Below, piece after piece: positions 35,706 through 48,764 of a stretch of DNA of 64,000 nt. The DNA lies in assembly GCA_949128115.1 (NCBI GenBank), contig OX421961.1:126297050-126361049 (forward strand), written 5' to 3'. Source of the DNA: Anaspis maculata (Eukaryota > Arthropoda > Insecta > Coleoptera > Scraptiidae). Under the pieces are notes generated by a model, which did no database searches, was not told the DNA's origin, and was given only the letters and a program-made list of their open reading frames with translations. Position numbers and translations under genes: made by a program. Position 1 is the first letter of the stretch; the number at the start of each line of letters is the position of its first letter.

Positions 35706-36342
35706 GTAACTTTTGATCACATCAAGATAATTATTAAATAATATACTCATTTTAAAGGAAACTTAATGCTCTACCACGTCCTCTGGAATTACTTTCTTCT
35801 CAAATGAGCGGTAAAGAAGTTACGAGGCAAAATTTACAAAAAAACGTGTTCCAAAACACAGTTTTTTGAAAATTTGCGATTTTCAAGAGCGTATTGCTTG
35901 AAAACTATAACATATATGAGAAAAATTGATGGATCATTCCTGTAAGAAATTTTGTCAGCTTCAATTTTTACACGACCACTTTTTGACCAGGGCCAACCGT
36001 TTTCGAGATATAGGCGAAAAACAAAAAACCAGTACCTTCTTCGTGCCCCCCTGCACCCCCCTCACCCCCTAGGTTTGGGGACTTTTGGTATGTTTACCTC
36101 CTAACAAGTCCAAACACAGCCCTGAAGTCAAAAATTGGGATCTCGGCATTTCCTTCTAGACCCCCTTTCTGAGCGTTCATTGCCAGGACTATATACAGAG
36201 TGTTTCGGATTTAAATCGCGTTCTTTCAGGAAATGATGGAAGACGTCAAAAGAAGTAGACTTCCTCGAAAAAATATATGTCAGAAACAAATAAAAACGTG
36301 GGTGCGTGACCATGGTCACCCCCGGAAGAAGTAAAACTTCTA

Positions 36343-37937
36343 TATAGCCCAGGCGCCAGGGAAAACAATAAGGAAATAATTGTTTCCTGGCTGGAAACTA
36401 GCTTAAAACGATCTGTGTAGCTTAGGTTTTGACATACTAGTTTTCCCCCTTTCTGAAATGTCGGCGTCATGTCGCCATCATCAACAAGAAGTGCACCAGC
36501 GTGGTTTTTGCCGAATATCTTAATTTTGGGTCATCTGACAGCAAAAGATGTAAGACGTCATTTTGAAGCCTATGAAATTCCCTATAGTTTGGTTCTTCAA
36601 TCAATTTCCTGCGACCTATGGTCTTTGAGATAGAGCTTCTGGAAGCGAGAGTCATTGTCGTGAAAGCTCCATGGCCACTTGACTCGAAAAACAAAAATGT
36701 CGATGTGACAAAAAAAAAATTGAAATGAGATTACAAGAAAACTCTTCATGCTATAGTTGCGGTGATAGTCTTAAACTCTTCCTCTTGAACCGTAGATTAC
36801 AAATATTGAAAAGTCAAAAACGTCACATTGTACATATACAGGGTGTACTACGGGAATCAAATCAGAACAGAGAAATTTGACATATTTCTTCGATTTAGCC
36901 TATGCGAAACTCTAAGCACTTATCAGGAGTCCAATATCAATATGTATTGCCCTGTAAGCTTCACTTGATACACTTAAGAAGTGGTCAGCTCACAGCCTTT
37001 CTGTAAAATGTTTTGAAGGCCCTCTGAAATCATCAAAATTTACAGTAGCAAGAAATGTATGTAACAGTATATTATATACCAAGGAACCAAAGTGAATTTT
37101 TGATCCTTTGGGTGAAGTTTTTTGCGCGAACGCCCTTTGGGTCCAAATCCCAAAATTAAAAATTCACTTTGGTCCCTTGGTATATAATATACTGTTATAT
37201 ACATTCCTTGGTACTGAAAATTTTCAATATTTTGATGATTTCAGAGGGTCTTAAAAACATTATACAGTGAAGCTGTGAGCTGATAACTTCTTTCGGGTAT
37301 CAAGTGAAGCTTATAGAGCAAATCCATATTGATATTGGACTTGTGTTAGGTGCTTAGAGTGTCGCATATAGGCTAAATCGAAGAAATATGTAAAATTTCT
37401 CTGATCTGATTTGATTCCCTCAGTACACCCTGTATATGTACAATGTGACGTTTTTGACTTTTCTATATTCGCAATCAACGGTTCAAGAGAAAGAGTTTAA
37501 GACCATCACCGCAACTATAGCATGAAGGATTCTCGAAAAATCTCATTTTGAAATTTTTTTGTCACATCGACATTTTGGTTTTTTGAGTCAAGTGGCCATG
37601 GAGCTTCTACGACAATGCCTCTCGCTTCCAGAAGCTCTATCTCAAAAACCATAGGTCGCAGAAAGGTCATTCAAAAACTATTCCGTAGGGAATTTCATTG
37701 GTTTCAAAATGACTTCCCACATCTTTTGCTGTCAGATGACCCAAAATTAAGATATTCGGCAAAAACCACGCTAGTGCACTTCTTGTTAATGATGGCGACA
37801 TGACGCCGACATTTCCGAAAGGAGGGAAATTAATATGTCGAAACCTAAGCTAGACAGATCGTTTTATGCTAGTTTCCAGCCACGAAACAATTACTTCCTT
37901 ATTGAGCTGATTTTTGCTCCCTGGCGCCTGGGCTATA
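36343..37937. mobile_element. 1.6 kb foldback element with TATAGCCCAGGCGCCAGGGA ends
   Basis: The two 20-base ends are inverted copies. The arms pair to a centre near 37130, where TATACCAAGGAACCAAAGTG faces its inverse. The CAGTACACCCTGTATATGTA block and GAGCTTCTGGAAGCGAGAG are also mirrored. TA-rich flanks allow a TA target duplication. Mirrored 62-75 codon frames are shadows. Confidence 0.85.
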
Positions 37938-38084
37938 CCGTCCGTTTTTTTTTCTAGGCCCCAGCGCGTAGCGCCTTTATTATGGGTTCCACACCTAACA
38001 TATTATATATTTTTGAAATCAGAAGAACAAAATCTTTCGATTGATGGTATGTCAAATTATTTTTGACAGATGTCATTTTTTGAC

Positions 38085-38720
38085 AATTGACGGAATAGTA
38101 CTTATTGTGAAACACCATTTTAAAGCCCATGAAATTCTTAGGAGAACTGAGTTTTCATTTCTAGAATAGGATGTCTTTTACAGCTTCTGGAGGTCTTTGA
38201 ATATGAAAAATTGTTAAATATTCAGAAATACCTACTCAATACCTAATTAATAGGTATTTTTAATATCAACTGATGATAATATTTTGATTTTAAATCGTCC
38301 AAATTAGCGGGAGATTCTATAAACACCTTATCTTTCAGATAGGCTCATGAAAAAAAATCGAGGAGGTCATATACCTGGCCACCTCGGGTACTATCGCGTT
38401 GGGCTGACAGTTCCAATTCACCGGCCGTTGAATCTCTCATTCAAGGAACAAGGAAACGGTCATTTCGACTAACTTCTTAAGGACTTTTGTCGTCTCATTG
38501 TGATTATTTATTGATTATCATCATTAGTTATTATTAAAAATACCTGTTTTGCCTATTTACGTACTTATTGAGTATTTCTGAATTTCAACAATTTTTCCTA
38601 TTTGAAGACCTCTAGAAGCTGTGAAAGACATCCTTTTCCAAAAATGAAGACACAGTTTTCCTCAGAATTTAATGGGCTTCAAAATGATGTATCACAAGTA
38701 CTATGTTACATGGTACTTGT
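38085..38720. repeat. Imperfect foldback
   Basis: 38095-38260 (AAGCCCATGAAATTCTTAGG, GGATGTCTTTTACAGCTTCT) is answered inverted by 38560-38700 (AGAAGCTGTGAAAGACATCC). The loop of about 300 bases is unique, and no gene is present. Confidence 0.65.
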
Positions 38721-38984
38721 GATACATGGATGTTACACTTTTTTGACAATATTTCAGGAGATAATAGAGCATCGAAAAATATGTATTTTCGCAAAAAATT
38801 GAAAAAACTTTTTTTTTTAAATAATAAAAGGTGAAACAATTAAAATGAAGAAAATGTGACAAAAGTCAACACAACCAGCTTGTAGGTATGCATTAATTCA
38901 CTTTGTGTACCAAATTTGGTCAAAATCCAGTGGTTAAATATGAAGTTATAACAAAACAAGCGAATAATAATATGTCTCGTAAGC

Positions 38985-39945
38985 ATGAGATTCAATAGTG
39001 CACCTTCTTTTTGAAGGATTAGTGAACGCAAGATGTTTATTAAGGTTCTACCATTATTTGGGCAGAAATTTCAATATGGCGGCCAACATATAGTCGCGGG
39101 CAGAATCATGAAATTTGGCTTGAAAATCAAAATAATCGTACTATTTAGACAAGGGAAAGTTCCAAGTTTTATGAAAACCGTTACACAAATAAGAGATATC
39201 GTTATGGCAGCCAAGATGGCGGCGGAATGTTGAAATTCAACTGGAAAATAAGACTGATCATACAAAACAACGGTAAGTTCCAAGCTTCATGAAAATCGTT
39301 CCACTAATAAGAAATTTCAATGTGGCGGCCAAGATGGCGGCAGAGCATTATTTGTCCAAAATCTGATGTATTTTGATGAAATTCACATCGCCTGCGAATT
39401 TCACTCAAACCGGACCACTTTCAGAGAAATTTAAAATGGCGGATCAAAGATGGCGGACAAGTGACAAAAATCATTGGTCAACTTTTTATGGTGGACATGT
39501 AAGCATTTGATTGGCGTTTGCACCCCATCGATATCTTTTTTCATTGCGGCATGATTCTCCCCTCTAGTTCTATAACTTTGAAACATGTTCAAAATGGATG
39601 GAGAATACAAGATGGCGGCGTGGCAGTAATTGTCAAAAATTGGATGGATCTTGATGTGGTTTACATTGCCTGCAAATTTCATTCTAATCGGATCACTTCT
39701 AGAGCAATTCAAAATGGCGGATCAGATGGCTGCAAAGTAACAAAAAACCAAAAGTCAACTTGACGTCCTGGACATTATTTACTATTGATCAGCGTTTACA
39801 TCAAATCGATATCTTTTTCCTGAGGGAGTTGATATCCCGGGGTACAGACAGACAGACGGACGGGCGGACGGACGGGAAAAATGGAGCTAAAAGCGCCGTT
39901 TTCCCATTTTTTGAAAAAGTGTGCTGAAAACCGTTTTCAAAACTC
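38985..39945 (+). repeat. Dispersed repeat rich in AAGATGGCGGC, copy 1
   Basis: Starts near CATGAGATTCAATAGTGCACC, then has a chain of diverged units with AATATGGCGGCCAA and CAAGATGGCGGCAG. It ends in a GACAGACGGACGG-type tetranucleotide tract and AGCTAAAAGCGCCGTTTTCC. It corresponds block by block to 48478-51215. Confidence 0.75.
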
Positions 39946-40933
39946 AACTTTGGAAGCCTCTATCTCCGTTATAAAGCGTTTTAATATTATTTTTTTCAAA
40001 ATAAAGATAGTTCACTTATTTTTTGATGCTCTACTACCTCCTTAAATATTGACAAAAAAAAGTGTAACAGCCTGTATATACAGTATACCTACTAATACTT
40101 ACAGGTATCCCAGAATAAAGTGGCCAAATGTCTGTAGAATCAGATAGCCCCTACCTATTTGACAAAGCAACTCGCTCCGCTTGCTAACTTGGTTGGTTTG
40201 TCAAGTCAGGATGAAATCTAAATAATAATACAAAATACACCGTTTGTATCTTTTTTGCTTGAAAGTTTTTTCGAGTTTTTTTTTAGAATTTTCACATTGA
40301 TTTAGTAGAATTATTCACCTACAATCATTTCTCGATTCGTCTCATACGATTTTTTTCATCGAATCAAACTATCCATTGCGATTCAGTTCGACTTACAGTA
40401 TTCGATTCACTGACAACATTTGGACATCCCTAGTTTAGGTACACAGAAAAGTTGAGAATGATAATAAATAGGTTTCTATTTTGATTGAGACTAACATGCC
40501 GGCACATGTCGGCACCGCCGGCAGCAAATACCTGTAAAAATGAAAGTTTGTATATTTGATGGTAGAGGTCGCCTCCATTAGTTAGACAGCAAAACAGCGG
40601 CTCGGCTACTGATTGAAGAAATAAATTAATCATTTTCTGATCGCAATAAAAGACACTTTCGTAAGTTAGAATTCATCGATCAGATCAAATTTTTATTTAT
40701 GATGAAATCTGAAGTACTCAAAACACGATGCAAGCGGTAAAAGAATACTAACATAACAGTTAAAAGCGAGCCTCACAACACATTCCCTTCTTCCATTCCC
40801 TGGGCGCCACTGGTTGCCCAGTAAAGCGTTACACACCATCCTCGCATCAACCGAGTTCACTCTCATCCACAGAGTCTCTCATCTGTGGTTGTTGTGATCT
40901 AAGCGAGCGATAAGAAGTTTTACTTCAATAATA

Positions 40934-41613
40934 ACGGAGATACAGGGGTTCAAAGTTGAACTTTAAAAATCAATTTTCCGTCATAACTTTAGAACTTCTC
41001 AACCTATTTTGTTCAAATTTGAACCGGAGCTTATTGAAATAAGTCGGTATCCGAAAATAGTGAAGTGGTTCATTGAAATTTTTTAGGAGCGTGGATAATG
41101 GAGGATGCCTCCAAATTTTCATCTGTTTTCCACCCCTTAAAGTAATGTTGTACCTTGTGCTTCGTTTTCAAGATATGTTGGAACACATCTTGGTTTAGAA
41201 CTTCGGAAAACACATCAAAATATCCACTTTCAAGAGCCAACAGAATATTTTTCTCGAAAAATTCTTGTTTCTTGGAAAAACTCATGATTTAGAACCTCAA
41301 AACACCTAGGGAACCTTTTTCAATAAAGGAGTCATCAGTTATTCTGCATTTTGATTTGTTGGCCTTTAAAAGTGGTGTTTTCGAGATGTTTTCCGAAGTT
41401 TCAAGCTCAAATATCTCAAGAACGAAACCTCTGATCAAAATTTTGCAAGCGTAACTTTGAAATTTCAAATTGAATGTAGAATTGAAAAATATAAACAATT
41501 CATAAAATTACCTGAAGGATTAAAAATACTGACGAATGATTTGACGAAAATGACGTCAAGATCTATGACGAAAAATCGATTTTAAAAGTTCAACTTTGAA
41601 CGCCCATAGCTCC
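40934..41613. repeat. 680 bp foldback
   Basis: CGGAGATACAGGGGTTCAAAG and TTGAACTTTAAAAATC at the left are answered by GATTTTAAAAGTTCAACTTT and the GCTCC end at the right. Inner blocks CCGAAGTTTCAAG and CTTCGGAAAACACATC also mirror. There is no coding content. Confidence 0.65.
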
Positions 41614-41762
41614 ATTGATATTCGTTTCGGACATATATTTTTTGAGAAAGTCTACTTCATTCGAAGTTTACCATCATTTTCGGAAAGGATGGAAGAAGAA
41701 AACTGTCGGAGTTTTGGAAATTTGACAGAAATGTTCGATAAGGTGTACTTATAAATATCCCA

Positions 41763-42008
41763 ATGCCCATATTCATAGTCGTTGTCAAGTGCACCTTGTT
41801 CCTTGTTCAAGTATCACTTTTTATCAAGCTGTAACTCAAGTACAATTTCTGTTTCATGGACATATTTTTAGCTATTCCCGTGAAATAGTATTCCTCGAGG
41901 AAAGCCAAGTAAGTTTTGTCTTGAAACAGAATTCGTACTTGAGTTACAGCTTGATTTAAAGTGGTAATTGGACAAGGTGCACTTGACAACGACTATGAAT
42001 ACGGGCAT
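41763..42008. repeat. 246 bp inverted-repeat element (MITE-like)
   Basis: The left arm is ATGCCCATATTCATAGTCGT and the right arm inverted is ATGCCCGTATTCATAGTCGT. The match then continues through TGTCAAGTGCACCTTGT and CAAGCTGTAACTCAAGTAC. It is non-coding. Confidence 0.8.
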
Positions 42009-42085
42009 AAAAGTCTTCAGCTCTACCTGTTGCGCTAGAGTCGCCATCTTGAAAAAAGGTCCTCCGATTCCAATGTTTCTTCAAC

Positions 42086-43148
42086 TACAGGGTGATTCAT
42101 GAGTAACCTTACATAGGCTTATGGGAGATAGAGGCCTTCGAGGCGAGTCAGGATCCAGAGAAGAAATTTTGTTCTCCATTGATTACGAAGATACAGGGTG
42201 TTTTGTGTGTTCCGTATGAAACTTTGATAAGCGATATTTCTGAAACGGCTAAAGATATTTTGTTGGAATTTTCCAGTGATATTTCTCTGTTGGAACCTAT
42301 TCAGAAACCATACCGGCCAAGTCAAAATCCAGGGTCGGGCTAGAAAAAATGTGCCCCTTTTTATGTGATCAAAAAGTACATTCTCTGACCGCGTCTTTGA
42401 AAAACTACTATCGGATTTGAGAAGCTGAGGAAAAGTGCTCCAAGAATCACTCTTCAATTTAGATGGCACACTTGAACCGTTTCAACAATAACAACAACAA
42501 AATTGAAAGGAAAATTTCAGAGCCAACAATTTTTTAAAATGACAAATTCGAGAGTTGAACACAAAATTAGACTCGATTTCGTCGTGAAAAAAGTTTTCGG
42601 CTATTGAATTTTTCTTTCAACCAAGCCCTTTCATTCCACAGAGACAAGCTAAAGAATGAATTTGAATGAATTCAATCAAACAATGAGTCAATTATGTCCG
42701 GTCGATAGTGGAAACTTACCCACAAATTTTACTTTCAATTTTATTGTCGAAACGGTTTAGGGTGCCATCTAAATTGAAGAGTGATTCTTGAAGCATTTTT
42801 CCTCAGATTTACGAATTCGATAGCATTTTTTCAGAAAAACGGTCAGAAAATGTACTTTTTGAATAAAAAACAAAGAAACACATTTTTTCTAGCCCGGCCC
42901 TGGATTTTGGCTTACCCGGCATGGCTTCTGAATAAGTTCCAACAGAGAAATACAACTGGTTAATTTCAACCAAATATCTTTAGCCGTTCCAGGAATATCG
43001 CTTATCAAAGTTTCATACGAAACACACACAACACCCTGTATCTTTGTAACAAATGGAGAGAATAGAATTTCTTCTGTGGATCCTGACTCGCCTTGAAGTT
43101 CCCTATCTCCCATTAGTCTATGTAAGGTCACTCATAAATCACCCTGTA
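42086..43148. mobile_element. 1.06 kb foldback with TACAGGGTGATTCATGAG ends
   Basis: The ends are TACAGGGTGATTCATGAGT and, inverted, TACAGGGTGATTTATGAGT. The arms pair through GGGAGATAG, CAGGATCCAGAGAAGAAAT and CGCTTATCAAAGTTTCATA. A shorter relative is at 62172-62590. TA flanks each end, compatible with a TA target. Confidence 0.85.
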
Positions 43149-45048
43149 TATCCCGGAGAACAGTGAAATAGACTATGGGGCCGTGGAATAGGTACAAAAT
43201 CGACAAAAATCAATACAATGACATACAAGACTGTGCTTTTTGATTGAAAATGGAGGTCACGTCAAGTATTCAACTCAACCACCCCTGAGAGACCATTGAA
43301 AACTGAAGTTTTCAAAATTCCACAAAAATATAAAAAAAAACATTTGAAACATTTTTTTTAAGCAATTTTATAGGCTCGTTTTTTCACGAAACCCAATATC
43401 TCTGATGCTTAGCGCAATATAACAAGAAAACTGGATCCAAGAACCATTTTTCCAAGATGGTGGCTCGAGCGCAACAGATAGAGTTGGGAACTTTTAGTAT
43501 GTTCACCAGTATACCATAGCGAACATCTCTGTCCAATTTCCAAAACTCCCACAGTTTTTCCCTCTAGATTTTCTTATTTGAATGGCCCAATATCTGATTG
43601 TGGTGACTGTTCTCAGTATTTTTCCAAATCGCAAGAAAAAATAATTGCCTTTAATTTTTGTTGGATACAAGTAGAACCAAATGAGTCACTTACTGTTTTT
43701 TTGTACAACGTTGGTTTTTATAGATATATTGAATGATATGATTGAATGATACTGATGTCTAGGATAACGTCGTTTAAACGTTAAGTTACAACTAATAAAA
43801 TAAAAACTGCTGTGAAAATGTTGTTGGAATTACCGATGTTTTGATGACAATGACCTCAAAATGGATATATCCAGCGAAATCCAAAAAGTTTTTTCTGTCC
43901 GACTACAATACTTTTCCTCAATGTTGATGGAGGACCGGGTAAGTAATAGTTTGTTGAAATAGCAGAAGCAATAAACTTTGGCGAGAAAGATGAAGAAGTG
44001 CGTTTTTTAGCCCATCCGGTACAGTAAAAAGCTAGAGTTATCCAACCTATTCGAATAACTCGTCAATCGTCATAATCACCGACGTTGTGATCGAATCATA
44101 TCTACAACAATGATGGCGACGAAACTCTGCAAACGTTCTATAGAGAATGTTAGGTACTTACCAGGAGAACATTTTCACTTATCTCTTTTCCAACTAAAAC
44201 TATCCGTATTGACTCAATCGACAACGTATTTTCAACGACAATTTTTATTAAAATAGGACTGAATAGGTAAGTATATCACAATTCTTCTTAACTTTTACTC
44301 ATGTAGCCTAATGTTATGTATATGTTACATATAATCGAGACAATGACATACTGTACACATACTCGACATGGTCACTCATTCTTAAAAAAAAATACTATAA
44401 ATTCCATGTGTTAAAGTTACCCAATTAGATAATAACTATAAAAATAATATAAGTAAGTATATAAACATTTTCATAGACAGCACAAATATGGCCAAATTAG
44501 CTTCTACCTTCGTCAACTTAGATATTCTATTATAAGTACGTAGGTATCTCAGTTCGTTTTTCTACTTATTCACGCCTCAAAATTACGTATATCAAAGGTT
44601 CGCTATTTTTACCCACAACATCCAGGATATTTATAAAGTATAAAAGCGGGGCTCAAGCTTGAATACCTTATGAATATTTAACATCATCATCACATAATTT
44701 TTTATTTGCGAACTTTCTCGAACGTCTTACTTAGCACACAAAACGTCAAAATGTTCGTTTCGCAATAAGAACTAATTACTTCGGTAGTTTCCTAGTTCGG
44801 GTGCCTGCTGAATCGAAATTTCACAGGATTAAACACGTCATCGTCCATTCGAAACTTTAGTACGACCTGAAATAAAGTTATCCGGTTAAAGACGAAAACT
44901 TCAAGTATTTACATTTTCAACAGAGCGCGCATAACAGGTTCTTTAGCATTCACTTTCAGCCACATCAGCGGAAGAGCTTGTGCGCGCGCATAGCCAGCAG
45001 CAGCAAAGATCAAACGTTAGTTTCGCCGCTTTTGGATTTAAACTTCCG
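43149..45048. other. No supported gene; 3' flank of the receptor exon
   Basis: Unique AT-rich DNA. The part just below 45049 would be the receptor 3' UTR on the minus strand, and an AATAAA on that strand lies near 44701. TATAAAAG at 44640 is an isolated match with no plausible plus-strand gene. Confidence 0.4.
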
Positions 45049-45236
45049 CTACACTTGCGACAGTTGCGTCTTTTCACCGTTTCGGTCGGCCGTCGACTGG
45101 GACAACGGCATCCACTTGTTGAAGATCTTCGGCCGGAAGACTTCCCTGAAGGTGGTGCGGAACTGGCGCGACATCGTGCAGTACAGGATGAAGTTGATGG
45201 CCGAGTTAGTCAGGGCCAGGATGTCGAGAAGGTCGC
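45049..45236 (-). CDS. Terminal exon of a class A (rhodopsin-like) neuropeptide GPCR
   Basis: The exon starts after a TTTTGTTGCAG acceptor (45237-45239) in phase 1 and ends in TAG, about 62 residues. It opens GDLLDILALTNSAINFILYC, a seventh transmembrane helix in which NSAINFILY takes the place of the NPxxY motif. A basic helix-8 segment TMSRQFRTTFREVFRPK and a polar cytoplasmic tail follow. The pattern is typical of insect peptide receptors of the FMRFamide/myosuppressin type, but the ligand class cannot be fixed from one exon. The exon is strongly GC-rich at third positions within AT-rich DNA, which supports purifying selection. Upstream exons would lie above 45.24 kb, but none was recognised within the window, implying long introns. 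Overlapping plus-strand frames at about 44978-45258 are antisense shadows. Confidence 0.82.
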
Positions 45237-46377
45237 CTGCAACAAAACAATAACGTGAGAACTCAGAATCACTCCAGAAGATGTTGATTGCGTCAAGTTT
45301 GGAGATATACATGGTCCATCACATTATTACTCCCTTCCGCGTTTCATCAAGTTAGTCTTCAGTCATGTATGTGTGACCAGACACAAATATGTTGTAAGTC
45401 ACACAGCGAAACAAATGCTATATTATAATTCCACTGAAAAATTGTGTCTAGACACCGTCGTCATCAACACAATCCTAAAAACTATAGTTGGATGCGTACC
45501 TCCATCCTTTCTTATCCTGAGCTAACCTTCGCATTCCCCTAAAGTTCGATTTCCCTTAGCTATCTGGGAGCAGTAATCTAACCTGGGCCTACTTCTGCTT
45601 TTCTTTATTCCCACCTCCCCCTCAAGTATATCTCTGACTAATCCTTTGTGTCACAGGAGGTGTCCTGAATGAGACTGGTGTGGGCTTTTGCCTTATTTTA
45701 CCATGTTAATAATCATGTATTGAAAAATGTTGTATATGTTCGACTTCTTAGAATAAGACTAGGAGAACCCATGGCCTGGCCATGCGGTCGAGGGGGCAGA
45801 GGACATTTCTATTACTTTAGAGTAAGTACGTGCTGTTTTGTTATGATGTTCGGAATCAAGGAGCAAAGGGAAATTTTTATGTCTTGTGCCGAGGTCTGAG
45901 GGCTTCGCACAAGAAATGCAGGGGAAGAACCGATATACGTCTGTTGGACAAAAGAAGTGTTTTTGTGTATGCTCGAGGTACGTAGTATTCATTTTCATTC
46001 ACATGTTCGTGGGTAATAATTGCGTCTTGTTTTGAACATTGTTTTGAGTTTTTGAATGTACCTAAAATATCATTCATTGCGTTAATTTGCGTTTTTTTCT
46101 GATAATTTGAACGCTTTTTCTGGTGGCTGGTGAGTCATAATTTATAACTGCACAGACGCCGCGTCGTGCTCCAAGTTTTTTCCTTGTCTGAATACGAATT
46201 TGTTTATTTACATTTTATGTCATCATTTTGATGATGATCATTCAATTATTGTTGTGTCAAATTTGTTTGCCATGTACTTACCTGTATTTTTGTCTGTGCC
46301 ATGATTTGATTTTCATGTAAATGTAATAATTGTCCTCCGTCTTTTTTGTAGTGACTCTATTTGTTGTATATCTGTTA

Positions 46378-46865
46378 TACAGGGTGGCCCAACGAAAACA
46401 GAACAGAGGGGTTTTCGGGCATTTTACATCATTTTTTGATTTTGAAGTTGAAGTGGGGCAGTGAAGGGGTGAATTTGAGTGGCACTTTTTACACAGAAAA
46501 TTTTCTCCCTCGATGCTGTGCAGGATGACGTTGACTGTACTAAAGAGAATTAAGAGATCAAAAATATTACATTGGAAACTTTGACAATTTTAGGAAGAAG
46601 GGGGGTGGGGTTAAAAATTGAAAAAATATTTTTTCAGAAAGAGAATTTCATTATCTTCACTTTGATGTATCGCAAAGTGAGTAGTGTCATTTGAAACTTC
46701 GAAGTTACGGTGGGTGGGGTTGAGGAGGCTGATGATAGAAATACGCCTATGTATGTTTCAGGTGTCCCCCTCAATATAAAAATCGACCTGTTCGAGCTTT
46801 TTTCAAAAAAATGAGGTGAAATGCCCTAAAACCCCTCTGTTCTGTTTTCGTTGGGTCACCCTGTA
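46378..46865. repeat. 488 bp inverted-repeat element with TACAGGGTG ends
   Basis: The left end is TACAGGGTGGCCCAACGAAA and the right end inverted is TACAGGGTGACCCAACGAAA. The match then runs through ACAGAACAGAGGGGTTTT. The centre is unique. TA at each end fits a TA target duplication, as in Tc1/mariner-type MITEs. Confidence 0.85.
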
Positions 46866-48477
46866 TATCAGGTATTTTTGTCAGATATTTGTTGCATGTA
46901 TTTTTCACGAGCCTCAACTAACACTTTTTTGGGTTTTCGCATTGATGTGCTTCATAATTGCTGATTTTATTATTCCTGGTTGATAATTGTCCACTGTGGT
47001 TGCTACTCATGATTTATTTCACATTTGTCTACTGATGTATCTGCAATTGTTTCACTACTTTTACTTACATTCAATACCGGAAATTATCAGTGAGTTGCTT
47101 GCCATTTTGCAACATATTTGAAAGTCTTCTTCTTTGAGCTTAACTCAGTGGTTTGTTTGATGTGTTCTTCCATTGAGTGCCTTGTTGCTGAATCTGTCAC
47201 TCTCTTTTTCTCTGTGACTGACAGTTTGACATATTTTGTTGTTGTTTTTATTTGTTTTTGTTCATTTTTCCCATAGTGTGTAATTTTGCAATTCTGTAAG
47301 TCCTGTCGTGCTAGGTGTTTTGTGAGAAGAACTATAAAATAGTTATTTTGGACTTATTTTTCTTAAGTAAATGTCACTTTCTGTGGAATGAGCGTGTTTC
47401 ATTAAACTCCTTCTTCTTCCCCTTCGTGTCGTTTCGCTTATGAGCAAAAGCGGACCTTAGCCTTAGGGTTAGGTCGACGATCACATACAGGCGAAATAAA
47501 TGTAATGTCAGGAGGAACGGGGCTGTATATAACACTAGACTCTAAATAAAACTTCAACAGGGTTCAAAATCTTATAAAATGGTAACACTACCTGTGCAAC
47601 TGTGTCTAAAAGGTAAAGTAGAATTTTTTGCGGTTCCATTTGCACAAAGCGTGAGCGTCTCATCTCAATCTGGATTATTTTATGGGGCGCAGTGGGAAAT
47701 CACGGATTGAAACGTGTGTACGATGCATCCTGTAGGATGAGTCTGCGGGGAACTGTTCGTGGATTTTCAATATTCAGGATTCCATGCCACTTTTTGAACC
47801 AATCGCTTAAAAATTGCGTTGCATACTAGGCGAGCCCCTGGGGCGCCGTGTTTCGCACAGATTCCGTCCGCAGAGCATGCACAACCTGCACTGCAGTCGG
47901 GAAAATTGGATACCTGTTACAAACATGTAGGGAGTAGATGGAATAGTCAACGTCAACGAACAGACACGTCAAAATAAAACATTCTCATTGATTCTTTCAA
48001 ATCAGTATAGTACAAAAAAAATTAAAACAAAATCTTCAATTCTCTTTACTCCGTTGGAGTTTTCCTTGGGGAGAAACAGTTTTTTTTCCATCATTCAGCA
48101 ACCTTTCATGGTCTGTCACTGAACTTATGAAAAATATATCCCGTTAGTACAAAAACATTTTCCGGCTTTCCGCACAAGCCAACAGTAAATTCAACAAATT
48201 GAAAAAGCACAGTCCTTAAATTGTTACGACATGACAGACAGGGTGAAATTTCCGACTCAACTTCTTCGTTGCATCGTCAATAAGCAATACTTCTACTGTA
48301 AAAAAAGTCATTAACCGGACTGATAACGTGAATTACTACTGAGCAGGTTTGAACTAGAGCTGTGTCCGACCCTTTTGTACAAAAACGAGTGAAGCGTGCC
48401 AAAATTCAAAACAGGCGAAGACGGGAGTGGATTTGCAATTGCAATGTGAAAAATAAAAACAAACAAATATGTCTTAT
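46866..48477. other. No gene; includes antisense relic of the 22.9 kb repeat
   Basis: 46866-47290, together with 46270-46365 before the MITE, resembles the reverse complement of 23280-23560, for instance TGACTGACAGTTTGACATAT. The remainder is unassigned. Confidence 0.4.
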
Positions 48478-48764
48478 GGGCATGACGCTCAGTAGCGCAC
48501 TTCCTTTCTGAAGGATCAGTGGACGCAAGATGTTAATTAGGACTCTACCTCGGGTTCTACTGTTATTTGGGCAGAAATTTCAATATGGCGGCCAAAATAG
48601 CAGCAGAATCATGGAATTTGCCTTGAGAATCAGAATGATCGTACTAGACAAGGGTAAGTTTCAAGTTTCATAAGATTGGTTCCACTAATAAGAGATTTCA
48701 ATATGGCGGTCAAGATGGCGGCAGAGCATCATTTGTCCAAAATCGGATGTATTTTGATGAAGTT

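Larger units (their letters stand above)
31710..36191. mobile_element. 4.5 kb foldback element with TAGTCC ends carrying a gene fragment
   Basis: The left end is TAGTCCAGTCAATGAAAGG and the right end inverted is TAGTCCTGGCAATGAACGC. The outer arms pair at 31710-31985 and 35925-36191, then 33240-33330 with 35835-35920, then 33860-34860 with 34900-35700. The centre is near 34880. The left arm has two extra segments absent from the right: 31990-33240, which contains another repeat, and 33340-33850, which contains a coding fragment. So the arms were symmetrical and later gained insertions, or the right arm lost them. Confidence 0.8.

Noticed and set aside
44640..44647. TATAAAAG as a plus-strand core promoter
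   Set aside because: No plausible gene follows on that strand, and the word is expected by chance in AT-rich DNA.
44978..45258. Two plus-strand frames of about 90 codons over the receptor exon
   Set aside because: They are antisense to a convincing TM7 exon with a proper splice acceptor, opened by its GC bias.
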